Notes under the pieces: generated by a model
Seen by the model: the letters and a program-made list of their open reading frames with translations, nothing else
What the model was told of the DNA's origin: nothing
Databases searched by the model: none
In this document: positions 34,195-45,733 of the stretch, in pieces
How the letters are laid out: each line of letters begins with the position of its first letter
How positions within the stretch are numbered: position 1 is the first letter of the stretch
From: Mikania micrantha
Lineage: Eukaryota; Streptophyta; Magnoliopsida; Asterales; Asteraceae
Assembly: GCA_009363875.1 (NCBI GenBank)
Contig: CM018690.1
Coordinates: forward strand, 31,044,800-31,108,799
Direction of reading: 5' to 3'
DNA: 64,000 nucleotides
Made by a program: the position numbers and the translations under genes

Positions 34195-35632
34195 GAGCAA
34201 ATCCTAACCTTCCTCTCTGCACTTTCAAGATGTTCCTGGATTGTAAACCCCATTCATTCAGCGGCACTGAGGGAGCCGTCGGACTATTACGCTGGATCGA
34301 TAAGGCAGAATCGGCCTTTGCTATGAGCCACTACAGGAACGATGACAGGGTCAAGTTCGCTGCCGGGACATTTGAGGGAGCTGCCCTCACTTGGTGGAAT
34401 GCCAACGTTCAAAATCTAGGATTGGATGCAGCCAACGCCCTAACTTGGGATGACTTTAAGAGGATGCTGAATCGCGAATACTGTCCTCGTGGTGAAGTGC
34501 AGAAGCTTGAGACTGAGTTCTGGAACCGCAAGATGATGGGTTCCGAGGTTGAGGCTTACACTGCCAGGTCTTATGAGCTGGCAAACCTGTGCCCGGAAAT
34601 GGCAAACCCACCTTTCAAACACATAGAGAAGTACATTGACGGATTACCACCTCAAATTCAGGGCATGGTACTTTCTGCTAACCCCATCACAATGCAACAA
34701 GCCGTGCGGCTAACTCACAAGCTCACTGACTCGACTGTTGCACAAGGACTCTTACCACCTCGTGGTGCTGTGACCACAACCAACGACAAGAACAAACGCA
34801 AATGGGATGACACCCTGAGCAAGACTTCCACTCTCCAACCACCACCACAACAGCGCAAGTTTGGATCGACCCAAGCTTATGCACCACCCATCCCCACCAC
34901 TCAAAACCAAGGGGGCTATGCAGGAAAACAACCCAAATGCCACAAGTGCAACTTCCATCATGCACAGGATCAGTGTGGCCGTTTCCAATGCCAGTGCTGC
35001 GGAAAAGGGGGACATGCAGCCAAAGACTGCAGGGGTGAGCTAATGATAAAGACCCCACAGCCACAACAACAACAACAACTTGAAGCGGCGAAGGGTTGCT
35101 TCGAATGTGGAAAACCAGGGCATTTCAAGAAGGACTGCCCACACCTGAAAAACAACAACAACAACCAACAGAACAACAATGGGAACAATGGCGCGAGGGG
35201 ACGAGCCTTTGTAATTGGGGCCAAGGAGGCCAGAAGGGATCCCAACCTTGCAACCGGTACGTATCTCTTAAACGATAATTATGCATATGTATTGTTTGAT
35301 ACTGGAGCTGAGAAAAGTTTTATATCTAAGGATTTTAGTGAGATGCTTGCCCTTACCCCCACACCTTTAGAGGTTGAGTATACAGTAGAACTAGCTGATG
35401 GTAAATTAATTGTGACTAAGCACATTCTGAAAGAATGCACACTAGAGCTATCTAATCACAAATTTAAGATAGACCTCATGCCAGTTACACTAGGCAGTTT
35501 TGATGTCGTAGTGGGCATGGATTGGTTGTCTGAAAACCAGGCTGAAATCATTTGCCACGACAAGGTTGTGCGCATACCTCTCCCTAGAGGAGAAACTCTA
35601 GACATCAAGGGCGAAAGGAGTGACACTCCTCT
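34195..35632 (+). CDS. Element A gag capsid-nucleocapsid-protease (truncated by element E)
   Basis: Encodes the Tekay-type gag: capsid text FSGTEGAVGLLRWIDKAE, LTWWNANVQ and WDDFKRMLNREYCPRGE, then three cysteine clusters (CHKCNFHH...C, CQCCGKGGHAAKDC, CFECGKPGHFKKDC). The nucleocapsid is separated by Gln/Asn-rich linkers, and the aspartic protease follows with LFDTGAEKSFIS near nt 35295. The protease domain is complete up to GMDWLSENQAEI. The frame then runs into the LTR of element E at 35633 and ends artificially at 35678. RT, RNase H and most of integrase of A are missing. A could only supply particles, and only if transcription and splicing are as inferred. Confidence 0.88.
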
Positions 35633-36959
35633 TGTGACAATCCGGCAATTTCGGGTTAACCCCGTTAACCAAAGTTAACAGAAATGATATGAAATCGTAT
35701 AAAATCAAGTTAGAAAGAATTGAATTAAGCAAAAGCAGTCACAAAACAATCAAATTATAAGGATTAAGTTTGTAATTAGGTTAAAATGTAAATTTTGACT
35801 TTGGAAGTCAAAATTTGGACTAAAATCAATTGGAATTCGAATTCCACATAAATACTCAGTTACTACCGAATTAAATCATCCATAATGATTACATCAATGA
35901 TAATTTAAAGTTTTCATACGTTATGAAGTCTTAAAACATCAAATTAAACCCAATTATTCCTCAAATGTTAAAACCGTCATTTGTGACGATTGAACACACA
36001 TAATTCGACTTCAACATCATGAATTGAGCACCCATATCCCTTAATTGGCACCCTTAGGGACATTGGCATCCATCAATTTGTTTCTAGAAGCTCGGGAAGA
36101 GGATTTTGATCGAGAGGACGACCGAACTTGATCTTTTAGTCGATCTCCTTCAAATCGATATCAAAACAGGTAAACATTGGTTCCCACACTACCTAAAACA
36201 ACCGATTAAGCAAACCCCTATAACAATTTCTTGTAAAAACACCGATTGGATGAACTTTAAATTCTAGGGTTCATCACATGGAATGTTTTGGGGATTTCAA
36301 TGTAAACGCGATTACAAATCAAATTGAGTTATACTCTTAGCTTCATAAGATCCCGATTGAAGATAAACCTATATCAATTTCGTTAAACAATAATGAATTA
36401 AGGGGTTTCTAGTTCTAGGGTTGCCTATGAAAAACGTTTTGGGGGTTTCTTATTCGAACGAGTTAATAATCGAATTAAACCACACAGACAAATTCAAAAT
36501 GATGGGTTTAATGAAAAACCCATGTCAATTTCACATTACAACTGAGAATTAAACGACTTTGATTTTTAGGGTTTATGGAATGAAACGAATTGGGTTTTGA
36601 GTTAAATGATCATGTTATTCGAATTAGTTGACACAGAACAGTTCAAAATCTTTGTCTTAATGAAAACCCTATGAAATCCTAGTTCATAACCAACGAATTT
36701 AACAAGATTAGATGATGGGTTTGGGGGTTCACGTTTGAAACCTTGAATGTCACGAATTGAAACTTTAAAATGATGATTTATCAAATTAAATACATGGTTG
36801 AACTCGATTGGATCACTGGAACCATAACCCTATGGTTTCAGGTTCGAATACAATGGAATTGTGGGTCAATTTGGGCTCAATGTGTTCGGTCCAGGTTAAC
36901 CAAAAGGAACCGGTTGGTTTATGTTTAAAAAAATTAATATGGGTTCTTTGTTGCAAAAG

Positions 36960-37034
36960 CCTAGTTGGCTGAGTTGGTAAGATGGTTGTGTTCGGGGTGA
37001 GAGGTCACAGGTTCAAACCTATCCTCTGCCGGTT
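36960..37034 (+). repeat. tRNA-like Pol III promoter / SINE-like segment in E LTR
   Basis: TGGCTGAGTTGG (36966-36977) fits the A-box consensus TRGCNNAGYNGG. GGTTCAAACC (37010-37019) fits the B-box consensus GGTTCRANNCC, 33 bp further on. A T-rich stretch follows. Acceptor and T stems do not pair well, so it is not a functional tRNA; a tRNA-derived SINE head is more likely. Confidence 0.55.
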
Positions 37035-37427
37035 TTTGAATTAAAAACAAGTTTTTGGTTTTTAAGACATAAATTCTTTGTCCTAACTCCGATTTGATTC
37101 GTTCGAGTTGCGTTGTAACCGTAACGGAATTTCGAACAAAATAAAATAGTAAAATCTACATTTTGACTCGAAAACACGATTGCGTGTGTTTACGTGTGTT
37201 TAAGTTAATCGTATACGTTTATACGATTTAAACTAACCAGCGTAAATTCGTGTATGCCATTGTATGAACATTTCACACGATCTAATATACGATTGTTGAC
37301 ACGTATGTGACCAGAAACACAGTTTGACATTTTAAATAACACAGCGTTATTGTTAAAACACAGATTCCTTGTAGAAGCTTATCAACTTGATTTCGTGTAC
37401 ACGTGATCATTCGGTTTACTATCAAAG

Positions 37428-37949
37428 GTGCGTACACGGCCCCTTTTCTTATTTTAACTGTTTTGGGGGAGAAAACATGTTCAAACAAACATTTTAGATG
37501 CATATCACTTGCATGAGTTAGCTATTTACTACAAGTGCGAACATAACACTCAAAGTCCTTACATATCGAACCGTTTAGTTTGCTGTAGTGCAAAGCGTGG
37601 TAGTTGAAGATAGATCTATTGGGTTTGACAAACCTCACTTGGTAGATTGTAGGTCTACGCAGGTGTTTAACTAGCCAATCAACATTACTATTGTTTGTGT
37701 TTGACAATAGTGGAAAGGCAAAACATGCAACAGCATGCAACAACATACTAACAGTCAGCTTCGGTGTCGACCACTTATGTAAATAGTACAATGACTAGCT
37801 ATCATGACTATGCAATGTGTGATTATGTGATCTGCAAACATTATTTACAAACAGCTTGTTCAAACGATTGATTCAAACATTTGTGATTATTCATACAAAC
37901 CTGTGTATGCACCAGCCTTTGTGTTGACTTGATTTACATGTTTTCTCAG
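37428..37949 (+). other. Putative leader intron, E LTR
   Basis: AAAG|GTGCGTACACGGCCCC to CATGTTTTCTCAG|GATATTAAG, 522 bp, in the same place as in A, B and C. Confidence 0.45.
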
Positions 37950-38219
37950 GATATTAAGGCACAAGCAAGGACAAGCAGGGACTAGGACGTTGAGTCTCAT
38001 GCATATAGTTTATATTGATTGTTGGTTTACAACATTGAACATTGTAGTTATGGTTTTGCAACTGTTACACTTTGTTATTGAAACGCTTCCGCAAATGTTA
38101 AACTATGATTTTACAAATTAAGACTGAATTATGTTTAAAAGCATATAGAGGTCTTTCGTTATGTCTAATGCCCGAGATCCTGGTTTGTCACGCCCTAAAC
38201 GGTATGATTCCAGTGCCGA

Positions 38220-41200
38220 TATGAATGTGGCAAACCGGGGCACATGCGGAGGGACTGCCCACAACTGAAAAAGGGTGGAGGTGGAGCAGCGAAGGGACGA
38301 GCCTTTGTGATTGGCTCGGGAGAAGCGAAAGATGACCCCAATGTCGTTACCGGTACGTTTCTTTTAAATAATGTCTATGCTAGCATATTATTTGATACCG
38401 GTGCTGATAGGAGTTTTATCTCTAGTGACTTTAGCAAACTTCTTAATATGACACCAACACCACTAGACCATAAGTACACCGTAGAGTTAGCAGACGGCAA
38501 GCTGATAGAAACACAACATATCATCAAGGGGTGTGTCCTGACATTAGCAGACCACCAACTGGTGATTGACCTGATGCCGGTAACTCTCGGGAGCTTCGAC
38601 GTGGTGATTGGAATGGATTGGCTATCTGTAAACCACGCTGAGATTGTGTGCAACGAGAAGATTGTGCGGATTACATTGCCAAGTGGAGAGCAGATCTGAA
38701 TCCAGGGAGAATGGCGCGGAGTACCACTAAACATCATGTCCTGCATGAAGGCAAACAAATACTTGAAGAAGGGATACAGAGCTATCCTGGCACTTATCAC
38801 CGAACAACCAAAGAAGGAACGAAAGATCGAGGACATCGCTGTCGTTCGCGATTATCCAGAAGTCTTTCCTGACGATCTACCGGGACTACCACCAGCGCGA
38901 CAAGTGGAGTTTTAGATAGATCTGACACCGGGAGCAGCACCAATAGCCAAGGCACCATACCGATTGGCTCCTACTGAAATGCAGGAACTATCTAATCAAC
39001 TGCAAGAGTTATTGGATAAAGGATTCATTCGACCAAGTTTCTCACCTTGGGGAGCACCGGTATTGTTTGTGAAGAAGAAGGACGGATAATTCCGTATGTG
39101 TATAGACTACCAAGAACTGAACAAGGTAACGATCAAGAACCGATATCCATTACCTCGAATAGACGATTTGTTTGATCAATTGCAAGGGTCAAGCTACTAT
39201 TCGAAAATCGATTTAAGATCCGGTTACCATCAACTCAGAATACAAGAAGAAGACATACCGAAGACAGCCTTCAGAACACGGTACGGACATTAAGAATTTC
39301 TCGTCATGCCTTTCGGACTGACCAACGCACCAGCAGTATTCATGGATCTTATGAATCGGGTGTGTAAGCCGTATCTTGACAAATTCGTAATCGTGTTCAT
39401 AGATAACATTCTGATTTACTCCAAGACTCATGAAGAACATGCTGATCACTTGAGACGCGTCTTGGAATTACTAAAGAAGGAAAAACTACACGCGAAGTTT
39501 TTCAAATGTGATTTTTGGATTCGCAAAGTTCAATTCCTTGGGCACGTAGTGAACGAGAAAGGGATACACGTAGACCCAATCAAGATTGAGGCAATCAAGA
39601 ACTGGACGGCACCAAAGACACCGACTGAGGTGCGACAGTTTCTGGGATTGGCCGGGTACTACAGGCGATTTATCGAGGGATTCTCGAAGATCGCGCAATC
39701 ATTGGCTTCCCTTACGCACAAAGATAAGAAGTTCGAATGGGGAGAAAAACAAGAAGCTGCTTTCGATTTATTGAAACAAAAGTTATGCAGCGCACCGATC
39801 CTATCACTACCGGACGGATGTGAAGACTTTGTAGTCTACTGCGACGCATCGAAGCAAGGACTCGGTTGTGTGCTAATTTAACGCGAGAAAGTCATAGCTT
39901 ATGCGTCACGACAGCTGAAAGTGCACGAGAAGAATTACACAACTCATGATCTGGAGTTGGGAGCCGTAGTGTTCGCATTAAAGATCTAGCGACACTATCT
40001 GTACGGCACCAAGTGCACAATTTTCACCGATCATAAGAGCCTACAACACATATTCGACCAAAAGGAGCTGAACATGAGACAACGCAGATGGGTCGAGCTG
40101 ATAGGAGATTATGACTGTGCAATCAAGTATCATCCCGGAAAGGCCAACGTAGTGGCTGACGCATTAAGCAAAAAAGAAATAACCAAACGCGTACGTGCAC
40201 AACAACTCACCATTCACTCTGAGCTACCAAATCAGATCCGAGTCGCACAACAAGAAGCTCTGAAAAAGGAAAACCTTGCCCTCGAAGCCATGAGGGGTAT
40301 GGACAAACAGATGAAACAGAAGGATGACGGAGCTTACTATCTAATGGACCGAATCTGGATTCCACACTACGGAGGATTGAGAGAAGTAGTGATGGATGAA
40401 GCTCACAAGAGTCGATACTCAGTACATCCAGGTTCTGACAAGATGTACCACAACCTAAGGGCAACTTACTGGTGGCCTAACATGAAATCAGAAATCGCGA
40501 CCTATGTGAGTAAATGCCTGACTTGCTCCAAGGTCAAGGTCGAATATCAGAAACCGTCAGGGTTACTCCAACAACCAGAAATTCCAGTATGGAAATGGGA
40601 ACAGATTTCCATGGATTTTATCACCAAACTACCAAAGACGGCAAGTGGTTGCGATACCATCTGGGTTATCGTAGACCGACTCACTAAATCGGCACACTTT
40701 CTACCGATCAAGGAAACTGATAAATTGGAAAAGCTAACCCGAATCTACTTGAAGGAAATCGTGTCCAGACACGGAGTCCCAATCTCCATAATATCAGACC
40801 GAGACAGCCGTTTCACGGCACATTTTTGGAAGTCCCTACATAAGGCACTGGGAACGAGGTTGGATATGAGCACTGCTTATCACCCACAAACGGATGGTCA
40901 GAGTGAAAGAACCATCCAGACCCTGGAGGACATGCTTCGAGCATGTGTAATCGATTTCGGTAACAGCTGGGAGACTCACTTACCTTTAGTTGAGTTATCA
41001 TATAATAACAGTTATCACACCAGCATTGGAGCCGCACCGTTTGAAGCACTTTACGGTCGTAAGTGCAGATCACCACTCTGTTGGGCAGAAGTTGGCGAAA
41101 GCCAACTGACAGGACCTGAGTTGGTGCACGAATCTACCGAAAAGATCGTGCAAATACGAAACAGGATGGCAGCAGCTCGGGATCGACAAAAGAGCTATGC

Positions 41201-41678
41201 CAACAAGAGGCGCAAACCTTTAGAATTCCAAGTGGGAGACCGGGTACTACTTAAAGTCTCGCCTTGGAAGGGAGTGATTAGATTCGGGAAGCGGGGAAAG
41301 TTAAACCCCCGCTATATCGGGCCCTTCGAAATCACCAAACGGATAGGCCCGGTGGCCTACGAACTACAACTACCACAGGAACTGAGTAGTGTACACAATG
41401 TATTTCACGTTTCAAACCTCAAGAAGTGTCTATCAGACGAAACGCTCGCAATTCCTTTGGAGGAAATTCAGATTGACGAACAATTAAACTTTGTCGAGGA
41501 ACCGGTGGAAATTATGGACCGGGAAACCAAGAAGCTCAAACTCAGTAAGATACCAATTGTGAAAGTGCGATGGAATTCGCGACGTGGACCGGAATACACC
41601 TGGGAACGAGAGGACCATATGAAACAGAAATACCCTCACTTATTCCCCGACCAGACTAACACCGGCAACGCAAACTGA
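38220..41678 (+). pseudogene. Element B gag(3' end)-pol, Tekay-type, six stop codons
   Basis: The sequence starts inside the last CCHC knuckle (YECGKPGHMRRDC) and continues through protease (LFDTGADRSFIS), RT (CIDYQELNKVTIKNRYPLP and the active-site region FIDN-ILIYSK), RNase H, integrase (YHPQTDGQSERTIQTLEDML) and chromodomain (IPIVKVRWNSRRGPEYTWER). Relative to element C it is colinear in one frame, with in-frame stops at 38697, 38913, 39087, 39291, 39879 and 39987. The second RT aspartate of the FIDD box reads as asparagine (39402-39404 region), which would also inactivate RT. From 39990 to 41678 the frame is open and integrase looks whole. This is a dead copy. The 5' part of gag, PBS and 5' LTR are deleted. 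Confidence 0.93.
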
Positions 41679-41713
41679 ATTTCGGGACGAAATTCCTATT
41701 AACTGGGGGATGA
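41677..41713 (+). other. B post-pol hairpin and polypurine tract
   Basis: GAATTTCGGGACGAAATTC overlaps the pol stop and can fold as a hairpin with a GGA loop. CTGGGGGATGA follows as the polypurine tract just before the LTR. Confidence 0.7.
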
Positions 41714-42067
41714 TGTGACACCTCGAAATTTCCAGGTCAGCAATTTCTTTACTTTAAGTTAATAATATATATTACTGTTGCATACGTGGCACTAGAATCA
41801 TTACTATTTAGTGTGACACGTGGCACAACAAACCAAACGCACCGATAATTCAAGGAATTATCGCAAAACATAACGCACGTGTCTTGAATAACGAACGTTG
41901 GTGAATTACACAGACCACAGTTCATTTGCACAACACATAGGTACTAGGGAACCTAAGATAAGAGAAATGATGTTCATATGTCTCGAAACAACGATCGTAA
42001 TCGAGAAATACGCGAAAATCAGCTCGAAACAACAAAATTAGGCTTATTGGGCTTCTCTGGGACCCAT

Positions 42068-42219
42068 CGCGGTACGCGATGGTCCAACAGAAGGCCTTAT
42101 AGCGGTACGCGACAGGCATCGCGGGGGTTTGACTCCCGAATTCCGTCTTGCTACGCGAAGCTTATTTTAACCATCCACCACGGTACGCGACAGAGTCCTG
42201 ACGACAAATCTTTATAAAG
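42068..42219 (+). promoter_or_regulatory. Four GC boxes plus TATA of the B LTR
   Basis: CGCGGTACGCG (42068), GCGGTACGCG (42102), GCTACGCG (42150) and ACGGTACGCG (42180) precede TTTATAAAG at 42211, the likely TATA of this LTR. Confidence 0.55.
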
Positions 42220-42849
42220 TCAAGACCACCATGCCTATTAACACCACCCTTCATCATTTCTCCGGTTCTACACGCCAACTCTCGACCATTCCTCTCTGAA
42301 ACCACCTGATTTGACCCTTGGGAAGCCATTGGAGACCTCCATTGAAGCTTCAAGCTTGAAGGTTTGAAGATTAAGAGCTTGATGACCCATTGGAGCTCAA
42401 AACCACCACCATAACCATCTCATTCTTACAAGAACCTGCTGTCTAGAAGCTATTGAGGCAAAGAAATCATCATCTCAAGAGTTCTTGAAGCATTAGAAGG
42501 TAGTTCTATACCCAAAACACTCTTTCTTCACTTTTACACTCACATGCATGACTTTAAACACACATGCAAGCACCCTTGATACACATGCACGAATTTTAGT
42601 TCTGGGTTTGATGATGTTTACATAATATTTGATGATCTATGATGTTTAGATTAAGTTTTGTGACGATCTATGATAATGTCAATCTACATGTTGTTGATTT
42701 TATCATAAAATGGGTACTTTTAAGTACATGCATGAATAATCTAAGTATAATGGCTTGATGTTGATGATGAAATGTTATTAGAAATGATATTTAGGGTGTT
42801 CTACATGATTGGAATGATTGATTATGTCAAGATTTGATCATTTGGTGAT

Positions 42850-43506
42850 TATTACTAATTTTAGTAACTTTAATGTTACAAAATATGTGTTCTTGATGAA
42901 ATAACCACATTTGCATGTTTAGATCTATAATTTATGCTTAAAATGATGTCTAGAAGTTAGATGGTGATTACTAGATGTGTTGGAATGGTTAGAATTGCTA
43001 AAAGTATGATATTTAGGAATGTTACTAAATATAGTAACTTTTTGTTATGAAATTGCTAGAATTGATGAATTTATTAAGGATTGTATGTTTAATATGCTTA
43101 GTTGAAGTGGTTATGATGATAATATGTGATTTTACAACTTAGTTGAACGAGATATGCACATTTGTCTAGAGTTACTATAAATAGTAACTTTATTTTTCAA
43201 ATCCGAGAATAGGAGCATGCTAGACGTAACGATTATGATTGATTGGCTATTTAGGATTAAAATAGTGATGCTAGATGATATTAGTTGATAAACATGATGA
43301 AATACGCTTGTTTGTGCAAACTTTCTAATTATATAAACTTTTATATGCTAACCATGCTAAACCAAGTAAGTGTAACTATGTGTTATGTGATAACATGCTC
43401 ACTTAGGATAAATATGCATGATTAGAATAATCGGATTATAATTTCTTACATGAATTGCTTGAATTATAAACTTTCCTGAAATAGAAACTTACTATAACTA
43501 GTAAGT
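42850..43506 (+). repeat. Periodic short-hairpin ladder in B leader
   Basis: ATTACTAATTTTAGTAACT (42850), GTTACTAAATATAGTAACT (43021), GTTACTATAAATAGTAACT (43170) and CTTACTATAACTAGTAAG (about 43488), with a weaker one near 43318, recur about 150-170 bp apart. Confidence 0.6.
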
Positions 43507-43939
43507 TTCCTCACGAAAGTGATTATTGGTATCCGCACACTTCACACGACACAAAACCGCACGTTACACGAACACTTGTGTGACACCCCGTAATTTCCAG
43601 GTCAGCTTTATACTTATTTAAATGTTTATTTAAATGCTTTATGCACACGTGGCACTAGAATTAGATTAACTTAGTGTGACACGTGGCGCGACAGTACGAA
43701 CACTGACTCCTGGCCAGATAATTCGTGGAATTTTCGACAAACAACACACACGTGTCAAAACACACGAACGTTGGTGAACGTCAAGCACATTGTTTAGCAC
43801 AACACTCGAAACCTCACGAAACACTCACACATTGAGCAAGGAAGTTCAAACAAGGCCAAACGATGGTTCGGAAGCATGAAAACGACGAAGGACGGATCAA
43901 AACATTAAAAAGGGCTTATTGGGCTCTCTGGGAGCCCAC

Positions 43940-44092
43940 CGCGGTACGCGGTGGCCCAACAAGCAATCCCATCAGCGATACGCGACATACATCGCGGGGA
44001 TTGACTCCCGAAATGCTCCGCGGTACGCGGAGAACATTTTGAACCCCCATCGCGGTACGCGACACCGGCCAGTCGACAAAATCTTTATAAAT
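43940..44092 (+). promoter_or_regulatory. Four GC boxes plus TATA of the C 5' LTR
   Basis: CGCGGTACGCG (43940), GCGATACGCGA (43975), CGCGGTACGCG (44019) and CGCGGTACGCG (44051) precede TTTATAAAT at 44084. Box spacing is 32-44 bp. The equivalent module in the 3' LTR spans 52755-52907. Confidence 0.6.
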
Positions 44093-44722
44093 CCAAGACA
44101 AATCATGCCTAAACTACTCTTACCATCATTTCACTCAGTTCTACACGCATCACCTCGACTGAACCCGTCTTCTACACCATTTCTCTGCCATTTTTCCACC
44201 ATTGAAGCACCTTTGAAGCTCCACACTTGAACATTCAAGCTTGTTAACCACTTGGAAGCTCGAAGATTCGTCATCTCCTTGCCATTGTTGCGAGTCCTTA
44301 CTGTCCAGAAGAACCACGAGCTGTTCCCCTCATCATTCCAGCACCTTTGAAGCCTTGGAAGGTAGTTTTTCACCCCTTGTGGCATAAAACACCCTCTTGA
44401 CGCTCACAAGCACACATGCATGGCTTAAAACACACATGCAACCACCATTGTAGCACATGCACGAAAATATGTTTTGGGTTTGTTGATTTTAAAGTGTTCT
44501 ATGATGATCTAAAGTGATTAGATGATGTTTTAGGAAGATCTATGATGATGAGTATATGTCTTGTTGCTTGAAATGATGATTTAAGATGATATAGATACAT
44601 GCATGTATGATCCATGAGTATTGGAAGGATGTTAGGTATATAGAAAGGTTCATAGATGATATTGATGATGATTTACATGATTAGATTTGGTTAAAATGGC
44701 CAAAAGGGTGATTTTTGGTAAT

Positions 44723-45358
44723 GTTTCTATTAATAGAAACTTTATATTTGCAAAATGAGGTTGTGGATGAAATGGTGAACATGCAAGTATATAGAACTAC
44801 TACTAGGTTGATAATATGATGATTTGAATGTTAGATTATGATTTTTAATAATGATTATGGTCATAGGTGATGAGTTACTATTTTTAGTAACTTTGTTTGT
44901 CGAAATAATGTTAAGTGATGAATTTGGCTATGTTAATATGTTTATATGATGCTAAGTAGCCTATAATGATGTTTGATAAGATGAAATTGGTTTAGAAATG
45001 TTAAAATGGTCATTTCTATGCAAAACTAGAAAGTTACTATATATAGTAACTTTATTTTTACAAAAACCGATTTGTCAACATGTTGAATGATTTGAGCATG
45101 CTAAATGACTTAATATGTTTTGATATGATGTTTAGATGCTAAGATAGATGGTTTCCGATGTCACGTATGCCAAAAATGGAAACTTTCCATTTTAGGAAAC
45201 TTTTATGTGCTAACTTGTTATAAACGACTTATGTGGCTTTGTATGATGATGTGTTATGTGTTAACATGATCACATAGGACTAACGAGCATGCTAGAACTA
45301 TAAAACCGATATGCTTTGTGAACTTTCTAAAGATGGAAACTTACTATAAATAGTAAGT
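44723..45358 (+). repeat. Periodic short-hairpin ladder in C leader
   Basis: GTTTCTATTAATAGAAAC (44723), AGTTACTATTTTTAGTAACT (44873), AGTTACTATATATAGTAAC (45032), GGAAACTTTCCATTTTAGG (45178) and ACTTACTATAAATAGTAAGT (45339) recur at 150, 159, 146 and 161 bp. Confidence 0.7.
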
Positions 45359-45464
45359 TGTCCATAGACGCGACCTACGCGTTTTGCACACGACAAACAC
45401 TTACACGATTGCTACACGATTCACAAACCGTCACACGGTTCACCAACGAGTCGTTGATTTGACA

Positions 45465-45530
45465 CGGTCAACTTTGGTCAAACACGGTCAAACACGGTCA
45501 AACATGGTCAAACACGGTCAATATGGACCC
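45465..45530 (+). repeat. ACACGGTCAA decamer repeat
   Basis: About six imperfect copies of ACACGGTCAA in tandem. The minus strand reads TTGACC repeatedly, the core of a WRKY W-box. Also in the 3' LTR near 54285-54345 and, shorter, in B's LTR at 55405-55430. Confidence 0.7.
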
Positions 45531-45733
45531 ACACGAGCAAACACGGACATTGTGGACCGCCATGGACAAACATGAACAACCAAGGGTTGTTGGGCACAAA
45601 CACGAGCACTAACACCAACACTAGCACGGTCCCTTACACGAACTCACGTACGGTATACGATATAGGTTGCCGGTGACCGACGTGCTACACGACAACTCAG
45701 GAGCTTACGCTTACGTACAATCATATCACTAAG

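Larger units (their letters stand above)
35633..38219 (+). mobile_element. Element E: Tekay-type LTR, 3' end deleted
   Basis: Begins TGTGACAATCCGGCAATTTC immediately inside A's protease region, after CCTCT. It carries the usual landmarks: GTGCGTACACGGCCCC with TTTTCTCAG, GGGGGAGAAAAC, and ATGCCCGAGATCCTGG near the end. The expected GGGTGTGACA terminus is absent, and the sequence passes at 38219/38220 straight into the gag zinc-knuckle region of element B. Its start does not match B's 3' LTR at 41714, so E is not simply B's 5' LTR. Open frames inside (e.g. 37522-37791, minus) are LTR text. Confidence 0.75.
41714..43578 (+). mobile_element. Element B 3' LTR, first part (interrupted by C)
   Basis: Begins TGTGACACCTCGAAATTTCC and carries four GC boxes with a TATA at 42211. 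It breaks off at ACTTG (43574-43578), the target duplication of element C, and continues at 55376. Total length without C is 2,862 bp. Confidence 0.88.

Noticed and set aside
36960..37034. Functional tRNA gene
   Set aside because: A and B boxes are good, but acceptor and T stems do not pair as a tRNA.
35633..38219. E LTR taken as the 5' LTR of element B
   Set aside because: Starts TGTGACAATCCGG against TGTGACACCTCG in B's 3' LTR, and the following text does not align; they are different families.
43919..44230. 103-codon frame, identical at 52734-53045
   Set aside because: Lies over the GC boxes, TATA and start of the leader in both C LTRs; recurrence reflects LTR identity and not a gene.
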